This document shows, one piece after another, positions 9,195 to 17,273 of a stretch of DNA of 64,000 nt. The position numbers and the translations under genes are program-made. A model generated the notes under the pieces. It did not search any database, was not told where the DNA came from, and saw nothing but the letters and a program-made list of their open reading frames with translations. This DNA comes from Streptomyces sp. V3I7. GTDB lineage: Bacteria; Actinomycetota; Actinomycetes; Streptomycetales; Streptomycetaceae. How positions within the stretch are numbered: the first letter of the stretch is position 1; each line of letters begins with the position of its first letter. The DNA lies in the NCBI RefSeq assembly GCF_030817495.1, contig NZ_JAUSZK010000001.1:4629001-4693000 (forward strand). Direction: 5' to 3'.

Positions 9195-10151
9195 ATGCAG
9201 GACGTCTCCTCTCTGGTGGCCCAGGCCAGGGAAGGCCGGCCGCGGGCCGTGGCCCGGCTGATCTCCCTGGTGGAGGGGGCGTCCCCGCAACTGAGGGAGG
9301 TGATGGCCGCGTTGGCCCCGCTCACGGGCAACGCGTACGTCGTGGGCCTCACCGGCTCGCCGGGCGTCGGCAAGTCGACCTCCACCTCCGCGCTGGTGAC
9401 GGCGTACCGCAAGCAGGGCAAGCGGGTCGGCGTCCTGGCCGTCGACCCGTCCTCGCCGTTCTCGGGCGGCGCCCTGCTCGGCGACCGCGTCCGGATGTCG
9501 GAGCACGCCTCCGACCCCGGCGTCTACATCCGCTCGATGGCCACCCGGGGGCACCTGGGCGGCCTCGCCTGGGCCGCCCCGCAGGCGATCCGCGTGCTGG
9601 ACGCGGCGGGCTGCGACGTGATCCTGGTCGAGACGGTCGGCGTCGGCCAGTCGGAGGTCGAGATCGCCTCCCAGGCCGACACCAGCGTGGTCCTGCTCGC
9701 CCCGGGCATGGGCGACGGCATCCAGGCCGCCAAGGCGGGGATCCTGGAGATCGGCGACGTGTACGTCGTCAACAAGGCCGACCGTGACGGCGCCGACGCC
9801 ACGGCCCGCGAGCTGAACCACATGCTCGGCCTCGGCGAGAGCCGCGGCCCCGGCGACTGGCGGCCGCCCATCGTCAAGACGGTCGCGGCCCGGGCCGAGG
9901 GCATCGACGAGGTCGTCGAGGCGCTGGAGAAGCACCGCGCCTGGATGGAGGAGCACGGGGTGCTGGCCGAGCGCCGGAGGGCCCGCGCCTCCCGCGAGGT
10001 GGAGACGATCGCCGTGACGGCCCTGCGCGAGCGCATCGGCGACCTGCACGGCGACCGCCATCTGGACGCCCTGGCCGAGCGCGTCGTCGCCGGCGATCTG
10101 GATCCGTACCGGGCCGCGGACGAACTGGTGGCGGGCCTCACGCAGGCCTGA
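9195..10151 (+). CDS. meaB: MeaB/ArgK GTPase, chaperone of B12-dependent acyl-CoA mutase
   Basis: A 318-residue P-loop GTPase of the SIMIBI class that protects and reloads adenosylcobalamin-dependent mutases (methylmalonyl-CoA or isobutyryl-CoA mutase). The P loop GSPGVGKST is at residues 54-62, followed by DPSSPFSGGALLGDR, the switch segment ETVGVGQSE and the base-recognition motif NKAD. ATG was chosen because GGAG lies 7 nt upstream. A GTG one codon earlier is too close to the ribosome binding site. The older name ArgK, an arginine transport kinase, is misleading. A candidate client, the IcmA subunit, is encoded 4.5 kb downstream. Confidence 0.93.
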   Translation: MQDVSSLVAQAREGRPRAVARLISLVEGASPQLREVMAALAPLTGNAYVVGLTGSPGVGKSTSTSALVTAYRKQGKRVGVLAVDPSSPFSGGALLGDRVRMSEHASDPGVYIRSMATRGHLGGLAWAAPQAIRVLDAAGCDVILVETVGVGQSEVEIASQADTSVVLLAPGMGDGIQAAKAGILEIGDVYVVNKADRDGADATARELNHMLGLGESRGPGDWRPPIVKTVAARAEGIDEVVEALEKHRAWMEEHGVLAERRRARASREVETIAVTALRERIGDLHGDRHLDALAERVVAGDLDPYRAADELVAGLTQA

Positions 10152-10158
10152 GCCCCAA

Positions 10159-10206
10159 GAGACGGGCGGCGGGCGGGACTTCGCAGTCCCGCCCGCCGCC
10201 CGTCTC
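10159..10206. terminator. bidirectional terminator meaB/marR
   Basis: A perfect 22-bp inverted repeat with a 4-nt TCGC loop lies between the convergent ends of meaB and the marR gene. It should serve both strands. Confidence 0.92.
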
Positions 10207-10220
10207 GAGGTCTCTCCCCG

Positions 10221-10697
10221 TCAGAGGCGCCCCCGCTGCCCCCTCAGGTGCTCGGCGATCGGCTTCAGCGCGCCCGACAGCTCCGCCAGGGCCTCCGGCG
10301 ACAGCAGGTCGATGAAGTGGCGGCGCACGGAGGCCACATGGTGCGGGGCGACCTTCCGCATCGTCTCCATGCCGTGCTCGGTGAGCACGGCGTACAGCCC
10401 CCGCCGGTCGGACTCGCAGTTCTCACGCCGCACCAGATCGGCGTTCTCCATGCGCGTGATCTGGTGGGAGAGGCGGCTCTTGGACTGGAGGGTGACGGAC
10501 GCGAGGTCGCTCATCCGCATCCGCACGTCCTCCGACTCGGACAGGTTCACCAGGATCTCGTAGTCGTTCATCGTCAGGCCGAACGGCTGGAGATCCTTCT
10601 CGAGCTGGTACGTCAACAGCTTGTTGACCTCCAGGTGGGTGCGCCAGGCGCACTGCTCCGCATCGGTCAGCCAGCGCGTGGCCGTCTCGGTCTCCAT
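10221..10697 (-). CDS. MarR family transcriptional regulator
   Basis: A 158-residue winged-helix regulator. The winged helix occupies roughly residues 38-110: MNDYEILVNLSES, then the recognition helix around LQSKSRLSHQITRMENADL, then the wing RENCESDRRGLYAVLT. Amphipathic dimerisation helices lie at both ends. It is isolated: convergent with meaB and upstream of nothing on its own strand except the terminator. Its target is not obvious; autoregulation is typical. A single cysteine in the wing (ENCESDRR) could make it redox-sensitive, but this is speculation. Confidence 0.9.
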   Translation of the reverse strand: METETATRWLTDAEQCAWRTHLEVNKLLTYQLEKDLQPFGLTMNDYEILVNLSESEDVRMRMSDLASVTLQSKSRLSHQITRMENADLVRRENCESDRRGLYAVLTEHGMETMRKVAPHHVASVRRHFIDLLSPEALAELSGALKPIAEHLRGQRGRL

Positions 10698-10792
10698 GAA
10701 TGAAGTCTACCTAAGAAGTTGAAAGGCGAACTAGAAAGAGTGGTGTGACGGAGGTGTGCATGCGTTCGATGTCACACTCCGCAGACTACCGC

Positions 10793-11596
10793 TCACAGCC
10801 CGAAGCGACGCTGGAGGTCACCCAGCTGTCCGGGAAGGCGCGGTGCGCCCAGGGGCTCACCGTGGCCGCCGAGTACCCCTCCTCCGCCCGGCACTCCCGG
10901 CTCGTGCGGGACCGCTCCCGTCGCCTGCTCCGCCATCAGCGTCTCGGTCGACTGGAGCAGCACCGTGCCGGCGCCGACGAACTCGAACTGGTGCTCCTCG
11001 CCGGAGGCCCCGCCGATGCCCGTCATCGCACGTAGACCGCCCATGACACCGGTCATGTAGCCGTGGTCGTAGTGATGGCACGGCGAGGGGCAGTCGGCCC
11101 AGCCGACCAGTGCCTGCGGATCGACCCGGATCGGCGGTTCCATGAACACCACCGGACCGTTGGAGGCGGCCACGAACTTTCCGTTTCCGATGAGGGTCAG
11201 GAAGCCCGGCACGATCGACTGCTTGAGCGCGAGACTTGGCTCAAAAGCGAGGAGGTTGCCCGAGCGAACGGTCAGATTGCCGTCCTGAAGGTCGTAGGAG
11301 TTCACGTCGAAGGCCCGGTCGGCGAGCAGCATCTTGCCCGAGCCCGCCGCCACGACCCAGTCGCTCGCGTGCAAAGGCGAATGGAACGACGTTCGCACCA
11401 GCCGGTCGAGCCCGCCGTGCCCGATCCCGTCGAACTGGATCGCCCCGTAGTAGGCGATCATCTTCCCCTTCTGCAGGAACCACTGGCTCCCCTTGAGCTC
11501 GACGCAGAAGGTGTACGCGTTCACGTTGTCGTCGCTCGGCAGCGTCATCGGGTCGTGGATCACGGGACCGGCGCCGGCGTTGCCGTATGCGTTCAC
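10793..11596 (-). CDS. AIM24 family protein (third gene of triplet)
   Basis: A 267-residue beta-rich protein of the AIM24/TIGR00266 family. Typical strands are visible, for example QWFLQKGKMIAYYGAI, SGKMLLADRAFDV and LTVRSGNLLAFE. The glycine-rich stretch GVMGGLRAMTG is followed by GEEHQFEFVGAGTVLLQS. It is about 50 residues longer than its two upstream paralogues because of a Gly/Pro-rich tail after residue 220 with no recognisable domain. Its GTG start overlaps the preceding stop by 4 nt (GTGA), so it is translationally coupled. The biochemical role in bacteria is unknown; the yeast homologue is a mitochondrial inner-membrane organiser. Confidence 0.85.
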   Translation of the reverse strand: MNAYGNAGAGPVIHDPMTLPSDDNVNAYTFCVELKGSQWFLQKGKMIAYYGAIQFDGIGHGGLDRLVRTSFHSPLHASDWVVAAGSGKMLLADRAFDVNSYDLQDGNLTVRSGNLLAFEPSLALKQSIVPGFLTLIGNGKFVAASNGPVVFMEPPIRVDPQALVGWADCPSPCHHYDHGYMTGVMGGLRAMTGIGGASGEEHQFEFVGAGTVLLQSTETLMAEQATGAVPHEPGVPGGGGVLGGHGEPLGAPRLPGQLGDLQRRFGL

Positions 11597-12243
11597 AGCT
11601 TCTCCTCCGAGGCCTGGACGTACACCGCGCCGCTGCCGCTGAGTTCCAGCTGGAACGCCTCGCCGGAGCCGCGTCCCACCATGTCCCGCCAGCCCAGCGC
11701 GGTGGAGAGCTTGTTGCGTACGTCGCCGTGGTGGGCGACGTAGGCCTGGGGGTCGACATGGACCGGCCGCTGGGGCGTGACGGGCAGCTCCAGGACGCCG
11801 CCGTGCGCCATCACGGCCACCGCCCCGTGTCCCTTCAGGGTCGTGGTGAACAGCCCCTGACCGGTGACCTGGCCCCGGACCATCCCCATGACGCCGCCCT
11901 GGGCGCCCATGAACATGGTCCCCTGCTGGAGCGTGCCCTCGAAGGCGAGCAGCCGGTCGGCCTCGACGTAGAGGGTGTCGCCACTGAGGCGGATCACCTG
12001 GACGTGGTGGCCGCCGTGGCCGAACAGCACGGTGCCGCTGCCCTCCACGGTCATCAGGGGCGCGGCCTCACCGGCCACCCGCCGCCCGATCATCGACATG
12101 ACGCCGCCCTGACCGCCCTGGATGTTGGGCGTGAACGACACGTCGCCCCGGTAGGCGAGCATCGCGCCGCGCTGGCTGAAGAACCGCTGACCGGGCACGA
12201 CGGTCGCCTCGACCATCTTCGAGTTGATCTCGCGCAGACTCAT
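11593..12243 (-). CDS. AIM24 family protein (second gene of triplet)
   Basis: A 216-residue AIM24/TIGR00266 protein. The family pattern is clear: [18 protein letters not shown], a Gly-Gly-Gln-Gly-Gly-Val-Met-Ser-Met turn, [12 protein letters not shown], and a closing [15 protein letters not shown]. No signal peptide or membrane span is seen. It starts with ATG one base after the stop of the first paralogue and overlaps the third by 4 nt, so the three form a tight operon. The distinct sequences of the three imply a hetero-oligomer or parallel functions rather than recent duplication. Function is unknown. Confidence 0.88.
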   Translation of the reverse strand: MSLREINSKMVEATVVPGQRFFSQRGAMLAYRGDVSFTPNIQGGQGGVMSMIGRRVAGEAAPLMTVEGSGTVLFGHGGHHVQVIRLSGDTLYVEADRLLAFEGTLQQGTMFMGAQGGVMGMVRGQVTGQGLFTTTLKGHGAVAVMAHGGVLELPVTPQRPVHVDPQAYVAHHGDVRNKLSTALGWRDMVGRGSGEAFQLELSGSGAVYVQASEEKL

Positions 12244-12244
12244 C

Positions 12245-12883
12245 TCACACGTCCCCCGCGATCGTGTTCCGCTCGCTCGGCTGCACGTACACCAGACCGT
12301 CCCCCTCGAACCGGATCTGGAAGGCCTCGCCCCCGCCCTCGCCCATGAACGTGCGGGAGGTCACGCCGGACTGGAAGGACTGGTGCAGGTTCCCCTGGTG
12401 GGCGATGTACGCCCCCGGGTCGACGGTCAGCGGGTACTGCGGGCTTACCCGCAGCACGGTCGCCGGCCCGTCGGACATCAGGGCCGCCTGCCCGTGCCCC
12501 TCGACGGTCGTCGTGAACAGGCCGTTGCCCTGGGAGGCGCCGCGCAGCCCCGTGAACGTCGTCCCGGTGCGCAGCCCCCCGTCCGTCGCGAGCAGATTGC
12601 TCGACTCCACGTACAGCTTGTCCCCCTGGAGCGACACCAGGTTGATCTCGGACGCGCGGTCCGCGAACCAGCAGGTGCCCTGCCCCCTCACCTCCATCAC
12701 GGTCATCTGCTCACCGGTGAGCCGCCGGGTCACCATCCCCCGCAGTCCCTCACCGCCACCACTCAGCTTCTTGAAGGCCATCTGCCCGTCGTACGCGACC
12801 ATCGAGCCGTTCTTCGCCTTCACGGCGTCCCCGGTCATGTCGACGGCGAGCACCTTGCTCCCTTGGAGCCGGAACGTCGCCAC
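12245..12883 (-). CDS. AIM24 family protein (first gene of triplet)
   Basis: A 212-residue protein opening [19 protein letters not shown], the usual N-terminus of bacterial AIM24 proteins. The hallmark [32 protein letters not shown] and the closing [19 protein letters not shown] are divided by a run of beta strands. It is the promoter-proximal member of the triplet. TAACGT lies 6 nt before the GTG start and no Shine-Dalgarno is visible, which suggests a leaderless transcript. It is divergent from a DUF3817 gene. Confidence 0.88.
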   Translation of the reverse strand: MATFRLQGSKVLAVDMTGDAVKAKNGSMVAYDGQMAFKKLSGGGEGLRGMVTRRLTGEQMTVMEVRGQGTCWFADRASEINLVSLQGDKLYVESSNLLATDGGLRTGTTFTGLRGASQGNGLFTTTVEGHGQAALMSDGPATVLRVSPQYPLTVDPGAYIAHQGNLHQSFQSGVTSRTFMGEGGGEAFQIRFEGDGLVYVQPSERNTIAGDV

Positions 12884-13004
12884 GGTGCGACGTTATCGGC
12901 AGGGCGGGGGCCGCGGACAGGCCGGTCCGGCGGTTTGCCACAATGGGCGGGCGTTTGTGCTCACGTTCACAAAGCGACGACGACTCTCCCACCGAAGGTG
13001 ACCC

Positions 13005-13358
13005 GTGGACATCAAGACCGCTTCCGCCCTGCGCCGTCTGCGCCTGGTCTCCGCCCCCGAGGCGGTGTCGTTCCTCATCCTGCTCGTCTGCTCGGTGCTG
13101 AAGCGGACGACGGAGTTCAACGCGGTGCCCGTGATGGGCGCCGTCCACGGCATCCTCTTCGTCCTGTACGTGGTCTTCTGGGCCGACGCCTGGAACCGCG
13201 CCAAGTGGAGCCCGAAGACCGCGGCCCTCTACTTCGTCCTCTCGGTCCTGCCCACCGGCGGCTTCTTCGCCGAGCGCAAACTCAAGCGCGAGGCCGAGGA
13301 CGCGGTCGGCGCGGCCATCGCCGCCGGCGCCCGCAAGGAAGAGGTCGCCGGCGCATGA
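13005..13358 (+). CDS. DUF3817 integral membrane protein
   Basis: A 117-residue small membrane protein with about three hydrophobic segments (near 17-34, 45-63 and 73-88) and a charged C-terminus. The DUF3817 hallmarks are [22 protein letters not shown] and [16 protein letters not shown] sits 6 nt before the GTG. The stop overlaps the start of the thiamine-binding protein gene by 4 nt. A paralogue lies 0.9 kb downstream. Function is unknown. Confidence 0.88.
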   Translation: MDIKTASALRRLRLVSAPEAVSFLILLVCSVLKRTTEFNAVPVMGAVHGILFVLYVVFWADAWNRAKWSPKTAALYFVLSVLPTGGFFAERKLKREAEDAVGAAIAAGARKEEVAGA

Positions 13359-13654
13359 TCGTCGCCTTCTCCGTGACCCCGCTGGGCGTCGGCGAGGACG
13401 TGGGGGAGTACGTCGCCGACGCCATCCGGGTCGTGCGCGAATCCGGCCTGCCGAACCGCACCGACGCCATGTTCACCTCGATCGAGGGGGAGTGGGACGA
13501 GGTCATGGACGTCGTGAAGCGCGCCGTCGCCGCCGTGGAGGCGCGCGCGCCCCGCGTCTCCCTCGTCCTCAAGGCCGACATCCGCCCCGGCGTGAGCGAC
13601 GGGCTCACCTCCAAGGTGGCCACGGTCGAGAGGTATCTTGCTCCCGAAAACTGA
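13355..13654 (+). CDS. MTH1187 family thiamine-binding protein
   Basis: A 99-residue ferredoxin-like fold protein of the MTH1187/DUF77 (YkoF-like) family. The opening [11 protein letters not shown], the central [20 protein letters not shown] and the closing [11 protein letters not shown] match the family, whose members bind thiamine or thiamine precursors as oligomers. Its ATG overlaps the DUF3817 stop (ATGA), so the two are coupled. No other thiamine gene is visible nearby, so the ligand is taken from the family only. Confidence 0.88.
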   Translation: MIVAFSVTPLGVGEDVGEYVADAIRVVRESGLPNRTDAMFTSIEGEWDEVMDVVKRAVAAVEARAPRVSLVLKADIRPGVSDGLTSKVATVERYLAPEN

Positions 13655-13661
13655 GACAGCG

Positions 13662-13690
13662 CTGACCGGCATATGACCGGCCGGTAGGGT
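13662..13690 (+). promoter_or_regulatory. promoter of marR-type gene, leaderless
   Basis: CTGACC (-35) and TAGGGT (-10) are separated by 17 nt. The GTG start lies only 6 nt beyond the -10 box and has no Shine-Dalgarno, implying a leaderless mRNA. Confidence 0.5.
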
Positions 13691-13696
13691 CGAAGC

Positions 13697-14206
13697 GTGT
13701 CCAAGCCTCTCAGTCTCCCCTTCGATCCCATCGCCCGAGCCGACGACCTCTGGAAGCAGCGCTGGGGCAGCGTGCCCTCCATGGCCGCGATCACCTCGAT
13801 CATGCGCGCGCACCAGATCCTGCTGGCCGAGGTCGACGCGGTGGTCAAGCCGTACGGGCTGACGTTCGCGCGCTACGAGGCGCTGGTGCTGCTCACCTTC
13901 TCCAAGGCAGGCGAGCTGCCGATGTCGAAGATCGGCGAGCGGCTCATGGTGCACCCGACGTCCGTGACGAACACCGTCGACCGGCTGGTGAGGTCCGGTC
14001 TGGTGGCCAAGCGCCCCAACCCCAACGACGGGCGCGGCACGCTCGCCGCCATCACCGACAAGGGCCGCGAGGTGGTCGAGGCGGCCACCCGCGACCTGAT
14101 GGCGATGGACTTCGGCCTCGGGGCGTACGACGCCGAGGAGTGCGGGGAGATCTTCGCGATGCTGCGGCCGCTGCGGGTCTCGGCGGGCGACTTCCAGGAG
14201 AGCTGA
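13697..14206 (+). CDS. MarR family transcriptional regulator
   Basis: A 169-residue winged-helix regulator. The HTH lies around residues 70-100 (LPMSKIGERLMVHPTSVTNT), followed by VDRLVRSGLVAKRPNPNDGRG, the classic Asp-x-Arg wing of MarR proteins. An N-terminal extension of about 35 residues precedes the domain. It is sandwiched between the thiamine-binding protein gene and the second DUF3817 gene. It and the TetR protein at 16.4-17.0 kb are the nearest candidates to act on the icmA palindrome, but no direct evidence supports either. Confidence 0.9.
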   Translation: MSKPLSLPFDPIARADDLWKQRWGSVPSMAAITSIMRAHQILLAEVDAVVKPYGLTFARYEALVLLTFSKAGELPMSKIGERLMVHPTSVTNTVDRLVRSGLVAKRPNPNDGRGTLAAITDKGREVVEAATRDLMAMDFGLGAYDAEECGEIFAMLRPLRVSAGDFQES

Positions 14207-14249
14207 CCCGGGGCAAGATCTCCCGGAACGGGTGGTTACGCTCGTCCTC

Positions 14250-14588
14250 ATGAAAAAGAGCGTGCTGACCCGCTACCGCGTGATGGCCTACGTCACCGGT
14301 GTGCTGCTGGTCCTGCTGACCCTCGGTGTGATCGCCAAGTACCTCCTGCACATGGACGGTGCCGCGGACTTCACGCGCGTCATCGGCATCGCGCACGGCT
14401 GGCTCTACGTCGTCTACCTGGTCTTCGCCTTCGACCTGGGCTCCAAGGCGAAGTGGCCGGTCGGCAAGCAGCTGTGGGTGCTGCTGGCCGGGACGATCCC
14501 GACCGCCGCGTTCTTCGTGGAGCGCAGGATCTCCCGCGAGCTGGAGCCGGCCGTCGAGGACGCCGCTCCCGCCGTCGCCAAGGCGTAG
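14250..14588 (+). CDS. DUF3817 integral membrane protein (second paralogue)
   Basis: A 112-residue three-span membrane protein clearly related to the one at 13.0 kb: IGIAHGWLYVVYLVFAFD, SKAKWP and PTAAFFVERRISRELE align directly. The ATG was preferred to an in-frame GTG six codons earlier because TACGCT lies 7 nt before the ATG and no Shine-Dalgarno is present, as expected for a leaderless start. A strong hairpin follows. Function is unknown. Confidence 0.85.
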   Translation: MKKSVLTRYRVMAYVTGVLLVLLTLGVIAKYLLHMDGAADFTRVIGIAHGWLYVVYLVFAFDLGSKAKWPVGKQLWVLLAGTIPTAAFFVERRISRELEPAVEDAAPAVAKA

Positions 14589-14602
14589 ATCCACCGCCGC
14601 GA

Positions 14603-14634
14603 AAACCGCCGCACGAACGAACGTGCGGCGGTTT
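14603..14634 (+). terminator. terminator after second DUF3817 gene
   Basis: Perfect 13-bp arms (AAACCGCCGCACG) with a 6-nt loop and a trailing TTT, 15 nt past the stop codon. It separates the DUF3817 gene from the icmA promoter. Confidence 0.9.
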
Positions 14635-14645
14635 GCCATCGACAG

Positions 14646-14665
14646 TTACTAGGACGTCCTAGTAA
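14646..14665 (+). promoter_or_regulatory. palindromic operator at icmA promoter
   Basis: TTACTAGGACGTCCTAGTAA is a perfect 20-bp palindrome ending 10 nt before the icmA ATG. Its right arm contains TAGTAA, the best -10 candidate, so a bound dimer would block initiation. The cognate regulator is not known. Confidence 0.65.
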
Positions 14666-14675
14666 ATTCGATGGT

Positions 14676-16373
14676 ATGGACGACGCCATCGAGGACGGCC
14701 GCCGACGCTGGCAGGCCCGCTACGACGCCTCCCGCAAGCGCGAGGCCGACTTCACCACGCTCTCCGGCGACCCCGTGGAGCCGGTGTACGGCCCCCGGCC
14801 CGGGGACCGGTACGACGGCTTCGAGCGGATCGGCTGGCCCGGTGAGTACCCGTACACCCGCGGCCTCTACCCGACCGGCTACCGGGGGCGTACGTGGACC
14901 ATCCGGCAGTTCGCCGGGTTCGGCAACGCCGAGCAGACCAACGAGCGCTACAAGATGATCCTCGGCAACGGCGGCGGCGGGCTGTCCGTGGCCTTCGACA
15001 TGCCGACGCTCATGGGCCGCGACTCCGACGACCCGCGCTCGCTGGGCGAGGTCGGGCACTGCGGCGTGGCCATCGACTCCGCCGCCGACATGGAGGTCCT
15101 GTTCAAGGACATCCCGCTCGGCGACGTCACGACCTCGATGACGATCAGCGGCCCGGCCGTCCCCGTCTTCTGCATGTACCTGGTCGCGGCCGAGCGCCAG
15201 GGCGTGGACCCGGCGGTCCTCAACGGCACGCTCCAGACCGACATCTTCAAGGAGTACATCGCCCAGAAGGAGTGGCTCTTCCAGCCCGAGCCGCACCTGC
15301 GCCTGATCGGCGACCTCATGGAGCACTGCGCGGCCGGCATCCCCGCCTACAAGCCGCTCTCCGTCTCCGGCTACCACATCCGCGAGGCCGGCTCCACGGC
15401 CGCGCAGGAGCTGGCGTACACGCTCGCGGACGGCTTCGGCTACGTCGAGCTGGGCCTGTCCCGCGGCCTCGACGTCGACGTCTTCGCGCCGGGTCTGTCC
15501 TTCTTCTTCGACGCGCACGTCGACTTCTTCGAGGAGATCGCCAAGTTCCGGGCCGCGCGCCGCATCTGGGCCCGCTGGATGCGGGACGTCTACGGCGCGA
15601 AGTCCGAGAAGGCCCAGTGGCTGCGCTTCCACACGCAGACCGCCGGGGTCTCCCTGACCGCGCAGCAGCCGTACAACAACGTCGTGCGCACGGCTGTCGA
15701 GGCGCTCGCGGCGGTGCTCGGCGGCACCAACTCGCTGCACACCAACGCCCTCGACGAGACCCTCGCCCTGCCGAGCGAGCAGGCCGCCGAGATCGCGCTG
15801 CGCACCCAGCAGGTCCTGATGGAGGAGACCGGGGTCGCCAACGTGGCCGACCCGCTGGGCGGTTCGTGGTACGTCGAGCAGCTGACGGACCGGATCGAGG
15901 CCGACGCGGAGAAGATCTTCGACCAGATCAAGGAGCGCGGACTGCGCGCCCACCCCGACGGGCGGCACCCCATCGGCCCGATCACCTCCGGCATCCTGCG
16001 CGGGATCGAGGACGGCTGGTTCACCGGCGAGATCGCGGAGTCGGCGTTCCGCTACCAGCAGGCCCTGGAGAAGGGCGACAAGAAGGTGGTGGGTGTCAAC
16101 GTCAACACCGGCTCCGTCACCGGCGATCTGGAGATCCTGCGGGTCAGCCACGAGGTGGAGCGCGAGCAGGTGCGGGTGCTGGCCGAGCGCAAGGCCGCCC
16201 GCGACGAGGCCCGCGTGAAGTCGTCCCTGGACGCCATGCTCGTCGCCGCCCGCTCCGGCACCAACATGATCGAGCCGATGCTGGACGCGGTCCGCGCGGA
16301 GGCGACCCTCGGCGAGATCTGCGACGCCCTGCGGGACGAGTGGGGCGTCTACACGGAGCCGGCCGGGTTCTGA
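14676..16373 (+). CDS. icmA: isobutyryl-CoA mutase-type large subunit (IcmA-like)
   Basis: A 565-residue TIM-barrel half of an adenosylcobalamin-dependent acyl-CoA mutase. Conserved blocks include [20 protein letters not shown] and [18 protein letters not shown]. The C-terminal B12 domain (DxHxxG) is absent, as expected for two-subunit isobutyryl-CoA mutase (IcmA, about 566 residues), whose cobalamin domain is a separate small subunit. Gln197 (KEYIAQKEW) stands where methylmalonyl-CoA mutases carry the carboxylate-binding Arg207, favouring an uncharged substrate such as isobutyryl-CoA. No small subunit is encoded in this window. An annotation as methylmalonyl-CoA mutase is possible but less likely. 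Confidence 0.87.
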   Translation: MDDAIEDGRRRWQARYDASRKREADFTTLSGDPVEPVYGPRPGDRYDGFERIGWPGEYPYTRGLYPTGYRGRTWTIRQFAGFGNAEQTNERYKMILGNGGGGLSVAFDMPTLMGRDSDDPRSLGEVGHCGVAIDSAADMEVLFKDIPLGDVTTSMTISGPAVPVFCMYLVAAERQGVDPAVLNGTLQTDIFKEYIAQKEWLFQPEPHLRLIGDLMEHCAAGIPAYKPLSVSGYHIREAGSTAAQELAYTLADGFGYVELGLSRGLDVDVFAPGLSFFFDAHVDFFEEIAKFRAARRIWARWMRDVYGAKSEKAQWLRFHTQTAGVSLTAQQPYNNVVRTAVEALAAVLGGTNSLHTNALDETLALPSEQAAEIALRTQQVLMEETGVANVADPLGGSWYVEQLTDRIEADAEKIFDQIKERGLRAHPDGRHPIGPITSGILRGIEDGWFTGEIAESAFRYQQALEKGDKKVVGVNVNTGSVTGDLEILRVSHEVEREQVRVLAERKAARDEARVKSSLDAMLVAARSGTNMIEPMLDAVRAEATLGEICDALRDEWGVYTEPAGF

Positions 16374-16410
16374 GCCCGGCCGCGTGACGGAGGCCTCGCG
16401 GTCCGGTCCG

Positions 16411-17037
16411 TCAGCCGGCCCGCGACGCCCCCGCGAGTCCCAGCAGCAGGAGGCTGGTGAAGCTGCGCACCCAGGCCTCGTCCGCCGGTTCGTCGCTGAC
16501 CAGCATGCGGTGCACCACCGCGCCCGCCACCACGTCGTAGATGAGGTCGACGGCGCGGGCCGCCGCCTCCGGGTCCGGTTCCGGGGGGAGTTCGCCGCGG
16601 CGCTCCGCGCGGGCGCGGCCCTCGTGGACCAGGCGCTTCTGGCGGTCCACGACGGAGGCGCGCAGGCGCTCGCGCAGCGCCTCGTCGCGGGTCGCCTCGG
16701 CGACCACCGCGATCAGGCCGTTCCTGGCCTCCGGGCGGTTCAGGATGGCCGCGAACTGGAGCACCACGCCCTCGATGTCGGCGGCGAGACTGCCGCGGTC
16801 GGGGACCTGAAGCTCGTCGAAGAGCTCGGCCACCGCGTCGACGACCAGTTCGTACTTGCCCGGCCAGCGCCGGTAGAGCGTCGTCTTCGCCACCCCGGCC
16901 CGCGTCGCCACGTCCCCCAACGTGAGCTTCGACCAGCCGAGTTCGACCAGCGCCTCGCGCGTCGCGGCGAGGATCGCGGTGTCCGCGGCCGCACTTCGGG
17001 GACGGCCCGTGCGGTGGGCGGGGGTGCGGCTGTGCAT
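16411..17037 (-). CDS. TetR/AcrR family transcriptional regulator
   Basis: A 208-residue repressor. The N-terminal HTH runs from residue 20 to 65: AILAATREALVELGWSKLTL, VATRAGVAKTTLYRRW. A TetR_C-like ligand domain follows. The ATG opening MHSRTPAHRTGRPRS was chosen: the open frame runs further upstream, but the added residues are Arg/Pro-rich with no domain, and TATGGT lies 6 nt before this ATG. It is convergent with icmA and divergent from the thioredoxin-TPR gene, so it could control either. Confidence 0.88.
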   Translation of the reverse strand: MHSRTPAHRTGRPRSAAADTAILAATREALVELGWSKLTLGDVATRAGVAKTTLYRRWPGKYELVVDAVAELFDELQVPDRGSLAADIEGVVLQFAAILNRPEARNGLIAVVAEATRDEALRERLRASVVDRQKRLVHEGRARAERRGELPPEPDPEAAARAVDLIYDVVAGAVVHRMLVSDEPADEAWVRSFTSLLLLGLAGASRAG

Positions 17038-17273
17038 GGCACGACCATAACCGGCTGGTTGCCGGTGATCGTGAGGCACGTCACCGGGGACCGGTGTTGC
17101 GGGAGGGGCGTATGCCATTACGCTACGAGTCGTAGCGAAAGCTTGCGCGGGACGTGCGCGGGCGGACGCGCACGAGTGACGAACACGAGTGATGACCACA
17201 CGGCGCCGAGTGGGGACCCGGCGCTTTTCACTTCGTTTTTCACACACGCGCCGTAACGGGGGAGGATAGACGT

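Noticed and set aside
14676..16373. Truncated methylmalonyl-CoA mutase
   Set aside because: Missing the B12 domain is normal for IcmA-type large subunits.
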